A stretch of 48,964 nt of DNA from Pseudomonas congelans (GTDB taxonomy: Bacteria > Pseudomonadota > Gammaproteobacteria > Pseudomonadales > Pseudomonadaceae), in the NCBI RefSeq assembly GCF_900103225.1, contig NZ_FNJH01000012.1, positions 1 to 48,964 of the forward strand, in the 5' to 3' direction. Made by a program: the position numbers and the translations under genes. Positions within the stretch are counted from its first letter, which is position 1. The number at the start of each line of letters is the position of its first letter. This document shows positions 41,878 to 48,964 of this stretch, one piece after another. The notes below the pieces were generated by a model. It did no database searches, was not told the origin of the DNA, and saw only the letters and a list, made by a program, of their open reading frames with translations.

Positions 41878-42678
41878 GTGGATAACGTTCTGACATTCAA
41901 ACGTGGCCGCATTCCGCTGCTGATCAGCATGCCGCATGCCGGTCTGAAACTGACGCCGGTGGTCGAAGCCGCGCTGGTGGACGAAGCGTTGAGCCTGCCG
42001 GACACCGACTGGCATATTCCGCGTCTGTATGACTTCGCCGCTGAATTGGGCGCCAGCACCCTGGCCGCCGAGTACTCGCGTTTTGTCATCGACCTCAATC
42101 GACCCTCCGACGATAAGCCGATGTACGTCGGCGCAACCACCGGGCTGTTTCCGTCGATCCTGTTCGATGGCGTGCCACTGTTCAAGGACGGCCAGACGCC
42201 GAGTGCCGAGGAACGAGCGCGGTATCTGGAGCAGATCTGGACGCCCTACCACCAGACACTGGAGCAAGAACTGCAGCGCATGCGTGACGAGTTCGGCTAT
42301 GCGCTGCTGTTCGACGCCCACTCGATTCGCGGTCACATCCCGCACCTGTTCGACGGTCGCCTGCCGGACTTCAACCTGGGCACCTTCAATGGCGCGAGCT
42401 GCGACCCGGAGCTGGCCAGCCGAATGGAGCAGGTCTGCGCAGCGGCGAAAGACTACAGCCATGTATTGAACGGGCGCTTCAAAGGCGGCCACATCACCCG
42501 CCATTATGGCAACCCCGCCAACAACATCCATGCCGTACAGCTAGAGCTGGCGCAAAGCACCTACATGGATGAGTTCGTGCCCTTCCACTACCGCCCGAAC
42601 CTGGCCGAGCCGACCCGCGCCGTGCTCAAGCCACTGCTGGAAACCTTCATTGCCTGGGGGCAGGAGCGCTTTGGCTGA
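41878..42678 (+). CDS. hutG: N-formylglutamate deformylase
   Basis: A 266-residue zinc hydrolase that releases formate from N-formylglutamate, the last step of the five-step pathway. LLISMPHAGLKLTP, DLNRPSDDKPMYVGATTGLFP, LLFDAHSIRGHIPHLFDG, FKGGHITRHYGNP and HAVQLELAQSTYMDE match the family. The start is GTG with AAGGAG upstream, 11 bases after hutI. Its presence implies an N-formiminoglutamate deiminase (hutF), which is not in the window. Confidence 0.96.
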   Translation: MDNVLTFKRGRIPLLISMPHAGLKLTPVVEAALVDEALSLPDTDWHIPRLYDFAAELGASTLAAEYSRFVIDLNRPSDDKPMYVGATTGLFPSILFDGVPLFKDGQTPSAEERARYLEQIWTPYHQTLEQELQRMRDEFGYALLFDAHSIRGHIPHLFDGRLPDFNLGTFNGASCDPELASRMEQVCAAAKDYSHVLNGRFKGGHITRHYGNPANNIHAVQLELAQSTYMDEFVPFHYRPNLAEPTRAVLKPLLETFIAWGQERFG

Positions 42679-42682
42679 TGAA

Positions 42683-42757
42683 GGCGGACGCAGAGCGTCC
42701 AGAAAGGCGCTACCACGCGGAGCGTGGGAATGCCGTTCCGGACGCTCCGCGTCCGCC
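42683..42757. repeat. Interspersed triple-hairpin repeat
   Basis: Three consecutive palindromes: GGACGCAGAGCGTCC (42686-42700), CCACGCGGAGCGTGG (42713-42727) and GGACGCTCCGCGTCC (42740-42754), bounded by GGCGGACGC and its inverse. The first part is the inverse of the element at 48757-48814. It fills the gap between the convergent ends of hutG and cadA, where it may also act as a terminator. Confidence 0.8.
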
Positions 42758-42776
42758 CTTCAAGGTTCCCGCCTGA

Positions 42777-45035
42777 TCACTTCTTGAGCAACCGCAAGCC
42801 GTTGAACACCACCAGCAAGCTCACGCCCATGTCGGCAAACACTGCCATCCACATGGTCGCCAGGCCTGCGAAGGTGATGCCGATGAACAGCACCTTGGTC
42901 ACGATGGCCAACACGATGTTCTGTTTCAACACTGCAGATGTCCGGCGTGAAAGCGCAATGAACGTTGGTATCTTGCGTAGATCATCGTCCATCAGGGCGA
43001 CATCTGCTGTCTCGATGGCAGTATCGGTGCCTGCAGCGGCCATCGCGAAACCGATCTCCGCACGGGCCAGCGCCGGGGCATCGTTGATACCGTCGCCCAC
43101 CATGCCCACCCGGTGATTGCGGCTGTAAAGCGCCTCGATAGCACTGAGTTTGTCAGCAGGCAGCAGATTACCCTGCGCTTCGTCGATGCCGACCTGATCG
43201 GCAATCGCCTTGGCCGTGTGCGGGTTATCACCGGTCAGCATGACCGTTTTGATGCCCAGCTCATGCAACTGAGCAATGGCTTCGCGGCTGGTCTCCTTCA
43301 CTGTATCGGCGACGGCAAACAGCGCAATCGGGCCAGACGCATCAAGCAACAGCACCACGGTCTTGCCCTGCATCTCCAGCGCATCAAGCCTGGCTTCCAG
43401 CTCTGGCGAACACAGGCCCAGTTCTTCCACCAGACGATGGTTGCCCAGGTGATACATCTGGCCGTTGATCTCGCCCTTCACTCCGCGCCCACCCAACGCC
43501 TCGAACGCACTGACTTCATGCAGCGTCAGGCTGCCATCGGCGGCCTTGGCAATCGCCTGGGAAACCGGGTGATCTGAACGCCCGGCGAGACTCGCGGCAA
43601 TCGCCGACGCGCTATCGGAGACAGCAGGGTTCAAAGGCACATAATCAGTCTGCACCGGCTTGCCATGGGTCAGCGTGCCGGTTTTATCCAGCGCCAGGTA
43701 ATCGAGCTTTTCGCCCATTTCCAGATAAACGCCACCCTTGATCAAAATACCTTTACGCGCCGCCGCAGCCAGACCGCTGACAATAGTCACCGGCGTGGAA
43801 ATTACCAGCGCACATGGGCAGGCCACCACCAGCAGCACCAGCGCCCGGTAGATCCAGTCATACCATTCGCCACCGAAGAACAGCGGCGCGACCAACGCCA
43901 GTGCCAACGCAACGACGAACACCACCGGCGTGTAGATACGGGAAAAGCTGTCGACAAAGCGCTGGGTCGGCGCACGCGAACCCTGAGCCGCTTCCACCGC
44001 ATGAATGATGCGCGCCAGCGTCGAGTTGTTCGCGGCGGCGGTGACTCGATACTCCAGCGAACCGGCCTGGTTGATGGTGCCCGCGAAAACCTTGTCGCCG
44101 ACAGTCTTCTCCACCGGCAGGCTTTCACCGGTGATCGATGCCTGATCAATCGTTGAGCTGCCGGACACCACTTCACCATCAAGCCCGACACGCTCGCCGG
44201 GCTTGATCCGGACGATAGCCTCCAGTTCGACGTTTTTGGCTTCGACTTCCTGCCAGCTGCCATCCTCCTGTTTGACGGTGGCAAGCTCTGGCGTCAGTTG
44301 CATCAGGCCACTGATCGCATTGCGCGCGCGATCCAGGGACTTGGCTTCGATCAACTCGGCAATGGTAAACAGGAACATCACCATCGCCGCTTCCGGCCAC
44401 TGACCGATCAGAATCGCGCCGGTCACCGCGATGCTCATCAGCGCATTGATGTTCAGGTTGAAGTTCTTGAGTGCAATCCAGCCCTTCTTGTAGGTCGTCA
44501 GCCCGCAACTGAAGATCGACACCAGTGCCAGCAAGGCAACCACCCAGGTCGGGCCGAGCGAGGCAAAATGGACCACCTCTGCGCCAAGCGCCGCAACGCC
44601 GGACAACGCCAGCGGCCACCAGTGTTTCTTCACCACCGGCGCAGGCTCGGCAGACGCTGCACCTTCCTCGACCGGCTCGGCCTGCATGCCCAACGAACTG
44701 ATGGCATCACGAATCGGGTCGGTGGACGGCAGGTCGTGCCAGACGCCCAGCATGCGGTTGATCAGGTTGAATTCCAGCTTCTGCACACCGGCCAGCTTGC
44801 CCAGCTTGTTCTGGATCAGCGTCTGCTCGGTGGGGCAATCCATCGCTTCGATACGGAAGCTGCTCAGACGACCACCTGCTGCAGGCGCTTCGCTGAAGGT
44901 CACTACAGCAGGCTGCGCATCGCTGGAGCAGCACGAATGCGCATGCTCCACGGGCTTTTGCTCGTGTGCGTGCTCGCCGTGATCATGGTCATGATCGCGG
45001 TCATGTGCGGGGGAATTCTTGATCGTCGTGCCCAT
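42777..45035 (-). CDS. cadA: Cd2+/Zn2+/Pb2+-exporting P1B-type ATPase
   Basis: A 752-residue heavy-metal ATPase. The N-terminal tail is rich in His and Asp (HDRDHDHDHGEHAHEQ...HAHSCCSSD) and is followed by a degenerate heavy-metal domain with MDCPTE. Transport motifs are CPC at 406-408 (VACPCALVIS), TGES, phosphorylated Asp in DKTGTLT, SDHP and GDGINDAP. The CPC type with an HD-rich tail fits Cd/Zn rather than copper. The ATG at 45035 has GGAG upstream. It is divergent from cadR and controlled by the MerR-type operator between them. Confidence 0.95.
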   Translation of the reverse strand: MGTTIKNSPAHDRDHDHDHGEHAHEQKPVEHAHSCCSSDAQPAVVTFSEAPAAGGRLSSFRIEAMDCPTEQTLIQNKLGKLAGVQKLEFNLINRMLGVWHDLPSTDPIRDAISSLGMQAEPVEEGAASAEPAPVVKKHWWPLALSGVAALGAEVVHFASLGPTWVVALLALVSIFSCGLTTYKKGWIALKNFNLNINALMSIAVTGAILIGQWPEAAMVMFLFTIAELIEAKSLDRARNAISGLMQLTPELATVKQEDGSWQEVEAKNVELEAIVRIKPGERVGLDGEVVSGSSTIDQASITGESLPVEKTVGDKVFAGTINQAGSLEYRVTAAANNSTLARIIHAVEAAQGSRAPTQRFVDSFSRIYTPVVFVVALALALVAPLFFGGEWYDWIYRALVLLVVACPCALVISTPVTIVSGLAAAARKGILIKGGVYLEMGEKLDYLALDKTGTLTHGKPVQTDYVPLNPAVSDSASAIAASLAGRSDHPVSQAIAKAADGSLTLHEVSAFEALGGRGVKGEINGQMYHLGNHRLVEELGLCSPELEARLDALEMQGKTVVLLLDASGPIALFAVADTVKETSREAIAQLHELGIKTVMLTGDNPHTAKAIADQVGIDEAQGNLLPADKLSAIEALYSRNHRVGMVGDGINDAPALARAEIGFAMAAAGTDTAIETADVALMDDDLRKIPTFIALSRRTSAVLKQNIVLAIVTKVLFIGITFAGLATMWMAVFADMGVSLLVVFNGLRLLKK

Positions 45036-45066
45036 TCGTTGTGGCTCCAGGATTCTGCTTGTTGCC

Positions 45067-45097
45067 AAGTGAACACCCTGTAGCCACTATAGGGTCA
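45067..45097 (-). promoter_or_regulatory. cadA promoter with CadR (MerR-type) operator
   Basis: Read leftward, -35 TTGACC (45097-45092) and -10 TTCACT (45072-45067) are separated by 19 bases, the long spacing typical of MerR-family targets. A 21-bp dyad at 45074-45094, with outer arms ACCCT and AGGGT and inner TAG/CTA, fills the spacer. CadR would twist it into an active promoter when metal is bound. Confidence 0.87.
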
Positions 45098-45121
45098 AGC
45101 ACTCAAACGAGATGAGTCCAA

Positions 45122-45568
45122 ATGAAAATCGGCGAACTGGCAAAGCTGACCGACACCCAGGTCGAAACCATCCGCTATTACGAACGCGAAGGCCTGCTGC
45201 CCGCCCCCGCGCGCAGTGACGGCAATTACCGGCTGTATACCCAGGCGCACATGGAGCGCCTGTCGTTCATCCGCAATTGCCGCAGCCTGGACATGACCCT
45301 CGAGGAAATCCGCAACCTGCTGAATCTGCGCGACAGCCCCCAGGACCAGTGCGAAAACGTCAACGCCCTGATCGACGAGCACATCGAACACGTCAATGCC
45401 CGCGTCGCGAGCCTGCAGGCGCTCCAGGAACAACTGCTCGACCTGCGCCGCCGCTGCAGCGATGGCACCACAGAACATTGCGCGATACTGGAAAGGCTGG
45501 AAGTGACGGGGGCTGTGGCAGCGCCCGAGGGCGAGCCTTCACATGTGGGGAGGAGTCATGGGCATTGA
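45122..45568 (+). CDS. cadR: MerR-family cadmium/lead-responsive regulator CadR
   Basis: A 148-residue MerR regulator: winged helix (MKIGELAKLTDTQVETIRYYEREGLLPAPARSDGNYRLY), a long dimerisation helix and metal ligands Cys77 (QDQCENV), Cys112 and Cys120 (RRCSDGTTEHC), as in CadR/PbrR proteins. A His-containing tail (SHVGRSHGH) also fits CadR. It is divergent from cadA, with the operator in the 86-base gap. The Shine-Dalgarno sequence is weak. Confidence 0.95.
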   Translation: MKIGELAKLTDTQVETIRYYEREGLLPAPARSDGNYRLYTQAHMERLSFIRNCRSLDMTLEEIRNLLNLRDSPQDQCENVNALIDEHIEHVNARVASLQALQEQLLDLRRRCSDGTTEHCAILERLEVTGAVAAPEGEPSHVGRSHGH

Positions 45569-45589
45569 GACGGGTTTGAAATTCCCGGT

Positions 45590-46486
45590 TCAGCGCTGCG
45601 CAGCCTGCACCACCGCCACAAGCTCAGTGATCGCCTTGACTAGCTGATCTTTGGCGGCTTTCTCTTTCGCTGTCTCTTCACCCGCCCGCTCATAATCAGC
45701 GCGCTTGAATGCTTCACGCACCTCATCACTGAAGATGCTGATCGAGACGATATTTTCCTGCCGAAAACCAATAGGCCTGAGCGGTGTATCACTCGGGTAA
45801 TCGGTCGTATAGACCACTTTAAGGGTGTCCTTGTCCCGATAGCCACTGACGGTCGGGATGAGCAAAATTTCCTGATTGACACCCGTCACTTCGGTGGGGG
45901 CTCCGACGTCCATGATGTAACCGACGTAGACCTTTCGATCCACCATCGTGATCATCACTTCTTCCTTGTCGACAAATGCATCGAAAAGCGTCGAGCAGAT
46001 AGGACTATGCTCTACAGACTCGCCCAACAGATAGGCCGCAATTTCTTCTTCTTTAGTGGCCTTCAGTTGCCACTTGAGAATCTTGACAGTAAAAAAAGCG
46101 CCCAAGCCTGGCATCGCCAATGTCAGTAATCCCGAAAGGGCAAGGAACACGCCCACCTGACTGAAATTTTTGCCAGAGATGTCGAAATCCTGCCCCATTT
46201 GACCTAAAGCGCCCACGAAATCGGTGTTCACGGCAAAACAGACTGGCGAGGCCGCGTCATTGGTTTGGGCCCACTTGGGGCAAAACACACCCCAGTCATG
46301 CGAGAACAGACCTGCAAGGGCTGCGGTGACAAACATGGCCGCTAGAAAGCAGTAGATACCATACCGCCCCACCTGCAAGTACAGCATCTGGCCTTCATAG
46401 CGATGCAACCTGCAGTAAATGGTGGGATCTTTCAGGCACACCAAAAAGCCACTGACGAGTAGTGGCAGCAGAAGTAAAAAAGCCAT
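45590..46486 (-). CDS. Uncharacterised inner-membrane protein
   Basis: A 298-residue protein not recognised with confidence. It has hydrophobic segments at about 1-18, 42-62 and 110-135, an exported loop with three cysteines between the second and third, and a soluble C-terminal half. The latter includes a beta-rich stretch (EVMITMVDRKVYVGYIMDVGAP, EILLIPTVSGYRDKD, IGFRQENIVSISIFSDEV) that recalls small beta-barrel (Sm-like) folds, and a charged helical tail. It starts 3 bases after the stop of the small gene at 46490-46699, so they are coupled. Lower GC than the flanking core genes suggests accessory origin. Confidence 0.75.
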   Translation of the reverse strand: MAFLLLLPLLVSGFLVCLKDPTIYCRLHRYEGQMLYLQVGRYGIYCFLAAMFVTAALAGLFSHDWGVFCPKWAQTNDAASPVCFAVNTDFVGALGQMGQDFDISGKNFSQVGVFLALSGLLTLAMPGLGAFFTVKILKWQLKATKEEEIAAYLLGESVEHSPICSTLFDAFVDKEEVMITMVDRKVYVGYIMDVGAPTEVTGVNQEILLIPTVSGYRDKDTLKVVYTTDYPSDTPLRPIGFRQENIVSISIFSDEVREAFKRADYERAGEETAKEKAAKDQLVKAITELVAVVQAAQR

Positions 46487-46489
46487 TTA

Positions 46490-46699
46490 TCAGGATTCGG
46501 CTTGCGGAGTGACCAGTTTTTTAGCCTTATCGCGGGAGGAGCGAACCAAGCCTTCGATTTCTTTGGCGTCCATGGACATGCGACCACCCCTCACCACAAG
46601 AGTGTCGATGCTCTTGATTGCCTGCATGAAGGCTTCATCTTCAGCCTTCTTCGTATCGCTACGATGTCCAATCCGATTGAAAAACATAGTCGATTCCAT
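46490..46699 (-). CDS. Small protein coupled to the membrane protein gene
   Basis: A 69-residue basic soluble protein (MESTMFFNRIGHRSDTKKAEDEAFMQAIKS, then RMSMDAKEIEGLVRSSRDKAKKL). No family recognised. Two starts are possible: ATG at 46699 or at 46687, the second having GGA at better distance. The next gene begins 3 bases after its stop. Together they look like a two-gene accessory cassette between cadR and thyA. Confidence 0.6.
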   Translation of the reverse strand: MESTMFFNRIGHRSDTKKAEDEAFMQAIKSIDTLVVRGGRMSMDAKEIEGLVRSSRDKAKKLVTPQAES

Positions 46700-46763
46700 T
46701 GAACAGAGTCAGGGGGCTTACGCCAAAACTATAGCACAACGCTCAATTCGCTCTCTTACGGAC

Positions 46764-47735
46764 TCAAACCGCCATCGGTGCCGTCATCGCCGGATGGTGC
46801 TGATAGCCTTCCAGTGAGAAGTCCGAAGGCTCGATCAGCTCCAGCCATTCAGGCTGGTACACACCGGTCTTGGCGAATTCCGGCACGCGGTCGGAGATCA
46901 CCAGTTTCGGCATCGGGTACGGCTCGCGGGTCATCTGTTCGTTGAGCATGCCCAGGTGGTTTTCGTACACGTGGGCATCGCCGATGAAGTAGGTGAACCA
47001 GCGCGGCGTGTAGCCGGTCAGGCGGCCGATGAGGCTCAGCAGCGCGGCGCCTTCGGTCAGGTTGAACGGCGTGCCGAGGCCCAGATCGTTGGAGCGGATG
47101 TACAGCGTCAGCGAGATTTCGCGGGTCTGCGGGTTCGGGTGCAGCTGGTACAGCAGGTGGCACGGCGGCAGGGCCATTTCATCGAGCTGTGCGCAGTTCC
47201 AGCCGTGGAACAGGATCCGGCGGCTGCCCGGGTCGTTGATGATGGTGTCGACGCACTGGCGAATCTGGTCGATGGCCTTGTACAGGACTACGAAAGACTG
47301 GCCGTCTTCTTCGGATTCGGCAATCTGACGATACCCCTGGCCCAGCGCCAGCTCGATGGCCGCGACATTGCCGGCATCGATACGCTTGTAGGCAGGCCAC
47401 TTGCGCCATTGCACGCCGTAGATTTCGCCCAGGTCGTCCTCGCCCTTGCGGAACGGGTTGTTCAGCCACTGAGCGTTTTCATTGGCGTTCTGGTCCCAGA
47501 CCTTGCAGCCCAGTTCGCGGAATTCGGCGGCGTTGTTTACGCCACGCAGAAAGCCGACCATCTCGCCGATAGCCGATTTGAAGGCCATGCGCCGTGTGGT
47601 GATAGCCGGAAAACCTTCCTGCAAGTCATAACGCAGCATCGCACCCGGAAAGCTGATGGTGTTCACGCCGGTACGGTTGGCTTGCAAGGTCCCGTGCTTG
47701 ATCACATGAGCGACCAGTTCCAGATATTGCTTCAT
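46764..47735 (-). CDS. thyA: Thymidylate synthase
   Basis: A 323-residue enzyme that makes dTMP from dUMP with methylene-tetrahydrofolate. The catalytic Cys is in LPPCHLLYQL, and GEIYGVQWRKW, DPGSRRILFHGWN, RSNDLGLGTPFNL and GDAHVYENHL match the family. It is about 60 residues longer than E. coli ThyA because of an insertion around residues 70-175 (including IELALGQGYRQIAESEEDGQ), a form seen in pseudomonads. AGGTGA precedes the ATG. It follows lgt by 52 bases and is likely cotranscribed with it. Confidence 0.97.
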   Translation of the reverse strand: MKQYLELVAHVIKHGTLQANRTGVNTISFPGAMLRYDLQEGFPAITTRRMAFKSAIGEMVGFLRGVNNAAEFRELGCKVWDQNANENAQWLNNPFRKGEDDLGEIYGVQWRKWPAYKRIDAGNVAAIELALGQGYRQIAESEEDGQSFVVLYKAIDQIRQCVDTIINDPGSRRILFHGWNCAQLDEMALPPCHLLYQLHPNPQTREISLTLYIRSNDLGLGTPFNLTEGAALLSLIGRLTGYTPRWFTYFIGDAHVYENHLGMLNEQMTREPYPMPKLVISDRVPEFAKTGVYQPEWLELIEPSDFSLEGYQHHPAMTAPMAV

Positions 47736-47787
47736 AAATCACCTGCATTGTTGAACGCGCCGGGCGCTGTCACCCGGCGTTTCGGTA

Positions 47788-48600
47788 TTAAGCCGCTGCT
47801 TTACTGGCGGACGGGTCGCGCTTGTAGGCCAGCCAGATCAGGAACAGGCCGGCGATGATCATCGGCAGGCTGAGGATCTGACCCATGGTCACCCAGCCCC
47901 ACGCCAGATAACCCAACTGGGCGTCAGGGACGCGGACGAACTCGACCACAAAGCGGAAGATCCCGTAGAACAGCGCAAACATGCCGGAAACGGCCATGGT
48001 CGGACGCGGCTTGCGGGCGTACAGATTGAGGATGATGAACAGCGCAACGCCTTCCAGCGCGAACTGATACAGCTGCGAAGGGTGGCGCGCCAGTTGCGCA
48101 GGGTCGCTGAACGGCGGGAAGACCATGGCCCACGGCACATCGGTCGGCTTGCCCCACAGCTCGGCATTGATGAAGTTGCCGATACGCCCGGCACCCAGGC
48201 CGATCGGCACCAGCGGGGCAACGAAGTCCATCAGCTGGAAGAAGCTTTTGCCGTTGCGCTTGCCAAACCACCAGGCCGCGATCATCACGCCGACAAAGCC
48301 GCCGTGGAACGCCATGCCACCCTTCCAGACCTCGAAGATCAGCAACGGATTGGCGATGTAGGCCGACAGGTCGTAGAACAGCACGTAGCCCAGTCGCCCA
48401 CCGACAATCACGCCCATGGCCAGCCAGAAAATCAGGTCGGAGAGTTTTTCCTTGGTCCAGGTCGGGTCGAACTTGTTCAGGCGACGCGACGCAAGCAGCC
48501 AGGCACCACCGATACCGACCAGGTACATCAAACCGTACCAGTGAATTTGCAGCGGGCCGATAGCGACGGCTACCGGGTCAATCTGCGGGTAAGGCAGCAT
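47788..48600 (-). CDS. lgt: Prolipoprotein diacylglyceryl transferase
   Basis: A 270-residue inner-membrane enzyme with about seven membrane segments that adds diacylglycerol from phosphatidylglycerol to the lipobox Cys of prolipoproteins. The conserved HGG motif (GGMAFHGGFVG), the Lgt signature GRIGNFINAELWG with its essential Arg, and the late Arg in FRFVVEFVR are all present. GAGGAG lies 5 bases before the ATG. The lgt-thyA order is common in proteobacteria. Confidence 0.97.
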   Translation of the reverse strand: MLPYPQIDPVAVAIGPLQIHWYGLMYLVGIGGAWLLASRRLNKFDPTWTKEKLSDLIFWLAMGVIVGGRLGYVLFYDLSAYIANPLLIFEVWKGGMAFHGGFVGVMIAAWWFGKRNGKSFFQLMDFVAPLVPIGLGAGRIGNFINAELWGKPTDVPWAMVFPPFSDPAQLARHPSQLYQFALEGVALFIILNLYARKPRPTMAVSGMFALFYGIFRFVVEFVRVPDAQLGYLAWGWVTMGQILSLPMIIAGLFLIWLAYKRDPSASKAAA

Positions 48601-48756
48601 TGCGACTCCTCAATTGGAACGCCCTTGCGAGCGACTGAATCAGGCGCGCATGTTACCGGAGCCCGGCAGGATGCTCTAGCGGCGACCGATGGAAGCCGCC
48701 TGAACGAAGTGAAAAAAGATGCGCCTGATGTGTCCAGCCGTAAGGCCTGGGTATGG

Positions 48757-48814
48757 TTATCGTTCCCACGCTCCGCGTGGTAGCGCCGTTCTGGACGCTC
48801 TGCGTCCGGTCTTG
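48757..48814. repeat. Interspersed hairpin repeat (GCTCCGCG family)
   Basis: CCCACGCTCCGCGTGG and GGACGCTCTGCGTCC palindromes in tandem, the inverse of 42684-42730. It lies in the 364-base noncoding region upstream of lgt. Bases 48601-48756 hold the lgt promoter region and no gene that I can see. Confidence 0.8.
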
Positions 48815-48889
48815 AAACAGGCGTGTGTGTATGCTTGCTCACGAAGAGGTAGGTGCAGCAGCTGAATATTATTTACTAAGCAGTCAGTC

Positions 48890-48964
48890 TGCCTTCGCGA
48901 GCAAGCTCGCTCCCACGGGGGGCAATGTGTACTCCCTGTGGGAGTGAGCTTGCTCACGAAGGCA
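48890..48964. repeat. Inverted pair of REP elements (REPIN/BIME-like), reaching the window edge
   Basis: TGCCTTCGCGAGCAAGCTCG at 48890 continues to CTCCCACGGGG, and after 13 bases the inverse copy CTGTGGGAGTGAGCTTGCTC ends in ACGAAGGCA at 48964. A further partial arm (GCTTGCTCACGAAGAGG) is at 48833-48849. The same repeat occurs once at 2894-2924. Such pairs are mobilised by REP-associated tyrosine transposases, none of which is in the window. Confidence 0.85.

Noticed and set aside
1..48964. tRNA, rRNA, CRISPR arrays, insertion sequences, prophage genes, replication origin
   Set aside because: No cloverleaf-like gene, rRNA segment, regularly spaced direct repeat, transposase, integrase or DnaA-box cluster was found while reading either strand.

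Overview
The window is chromosomal DNA of a fluorescent Pseudomonas, most likely from the P. syringae complex. The basis is the GC-rich gene set, pseudomonad REP-type repeats, the block typA-thiI-glnA-ntrBC, DUF4124 and DUF2790 proteins, and a pseudomonad-style hut operon with an ABC transporter and two histidase paralogues. No rRNA, tRNA, CRISPR array, transposase or prophage gene was seen.

Layout. 1-1.1 kb: the 3' end of an Rhs/YD-repeat gene, cut short, followed by an AT-rich orphan ORF. 1.3-5.4 kb: an OprD-type porin, two small exported proteins (one DUF2790) and a CPA1 Na+/H+ antiporter. 5.4-9.7 kb: a polyol-type cluster with an AraC regulator divergent from a sugar-binding protein, an SDR polyol dehydrogenase and a DeoR regulator, but without the expected ABC permeases and ATPase. 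9.8-19.7 kb: core housekeeping and nitrogen control. typA and thiI read leftward; glnA, a secreted chorismate mutase, two DUF4124 proteins, ntrB and ntrC read rightward. Sigma-54 promoters with NtrC-type sites are visible before glnA and before ntrB.

19.75-28.8 kb: accessory metabolism. An amidase-signature enzyme has its ribosome binding site inside a 51-nt hairpin that ends at the start codon, and a 61-codon ORF overlaps its stop. Then comes a leftward cluster of TonB-dependent receptor, FMN-dependent monooxygenase, sulfonate-type binding protein and aldo-keto reductase, divergent from a LacI-family regulator with a perfect palindromic operator between them.

28.9-42.7 kb: a BCCT choline/betaine transporter divergent from a complete histidine-degradation operon: hutU, hutXWV (ABC uptake), a histidase-like paralogue, true hutH, hutT (permease), hutI and hutG. 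The hutU upstream region holds a sigma-54 promoter, a HutC-type operator over the expected start site and a distant inverted repeat suited to an activator. The first histidase paralogue lacks exactly the Ala-Ser-Gly triad that forms the MIO cofactor. hutC, hutF and hutD are not in the window.

42.7-48.9 kb: a CadA-type Cd/Zn ATPase divergent from CadR with a clear MerR-type operator, an uncharacterised small-protein/membrane-protein pair, and the core genes lgt-thyA. The window ends in an inverted pair of REP elements. The strongest candidates for something new are the amidase hairpin with its overlapping small ORF, the MIO-less histidase paralogue, and the two-gene cassette between cadR and thyA.
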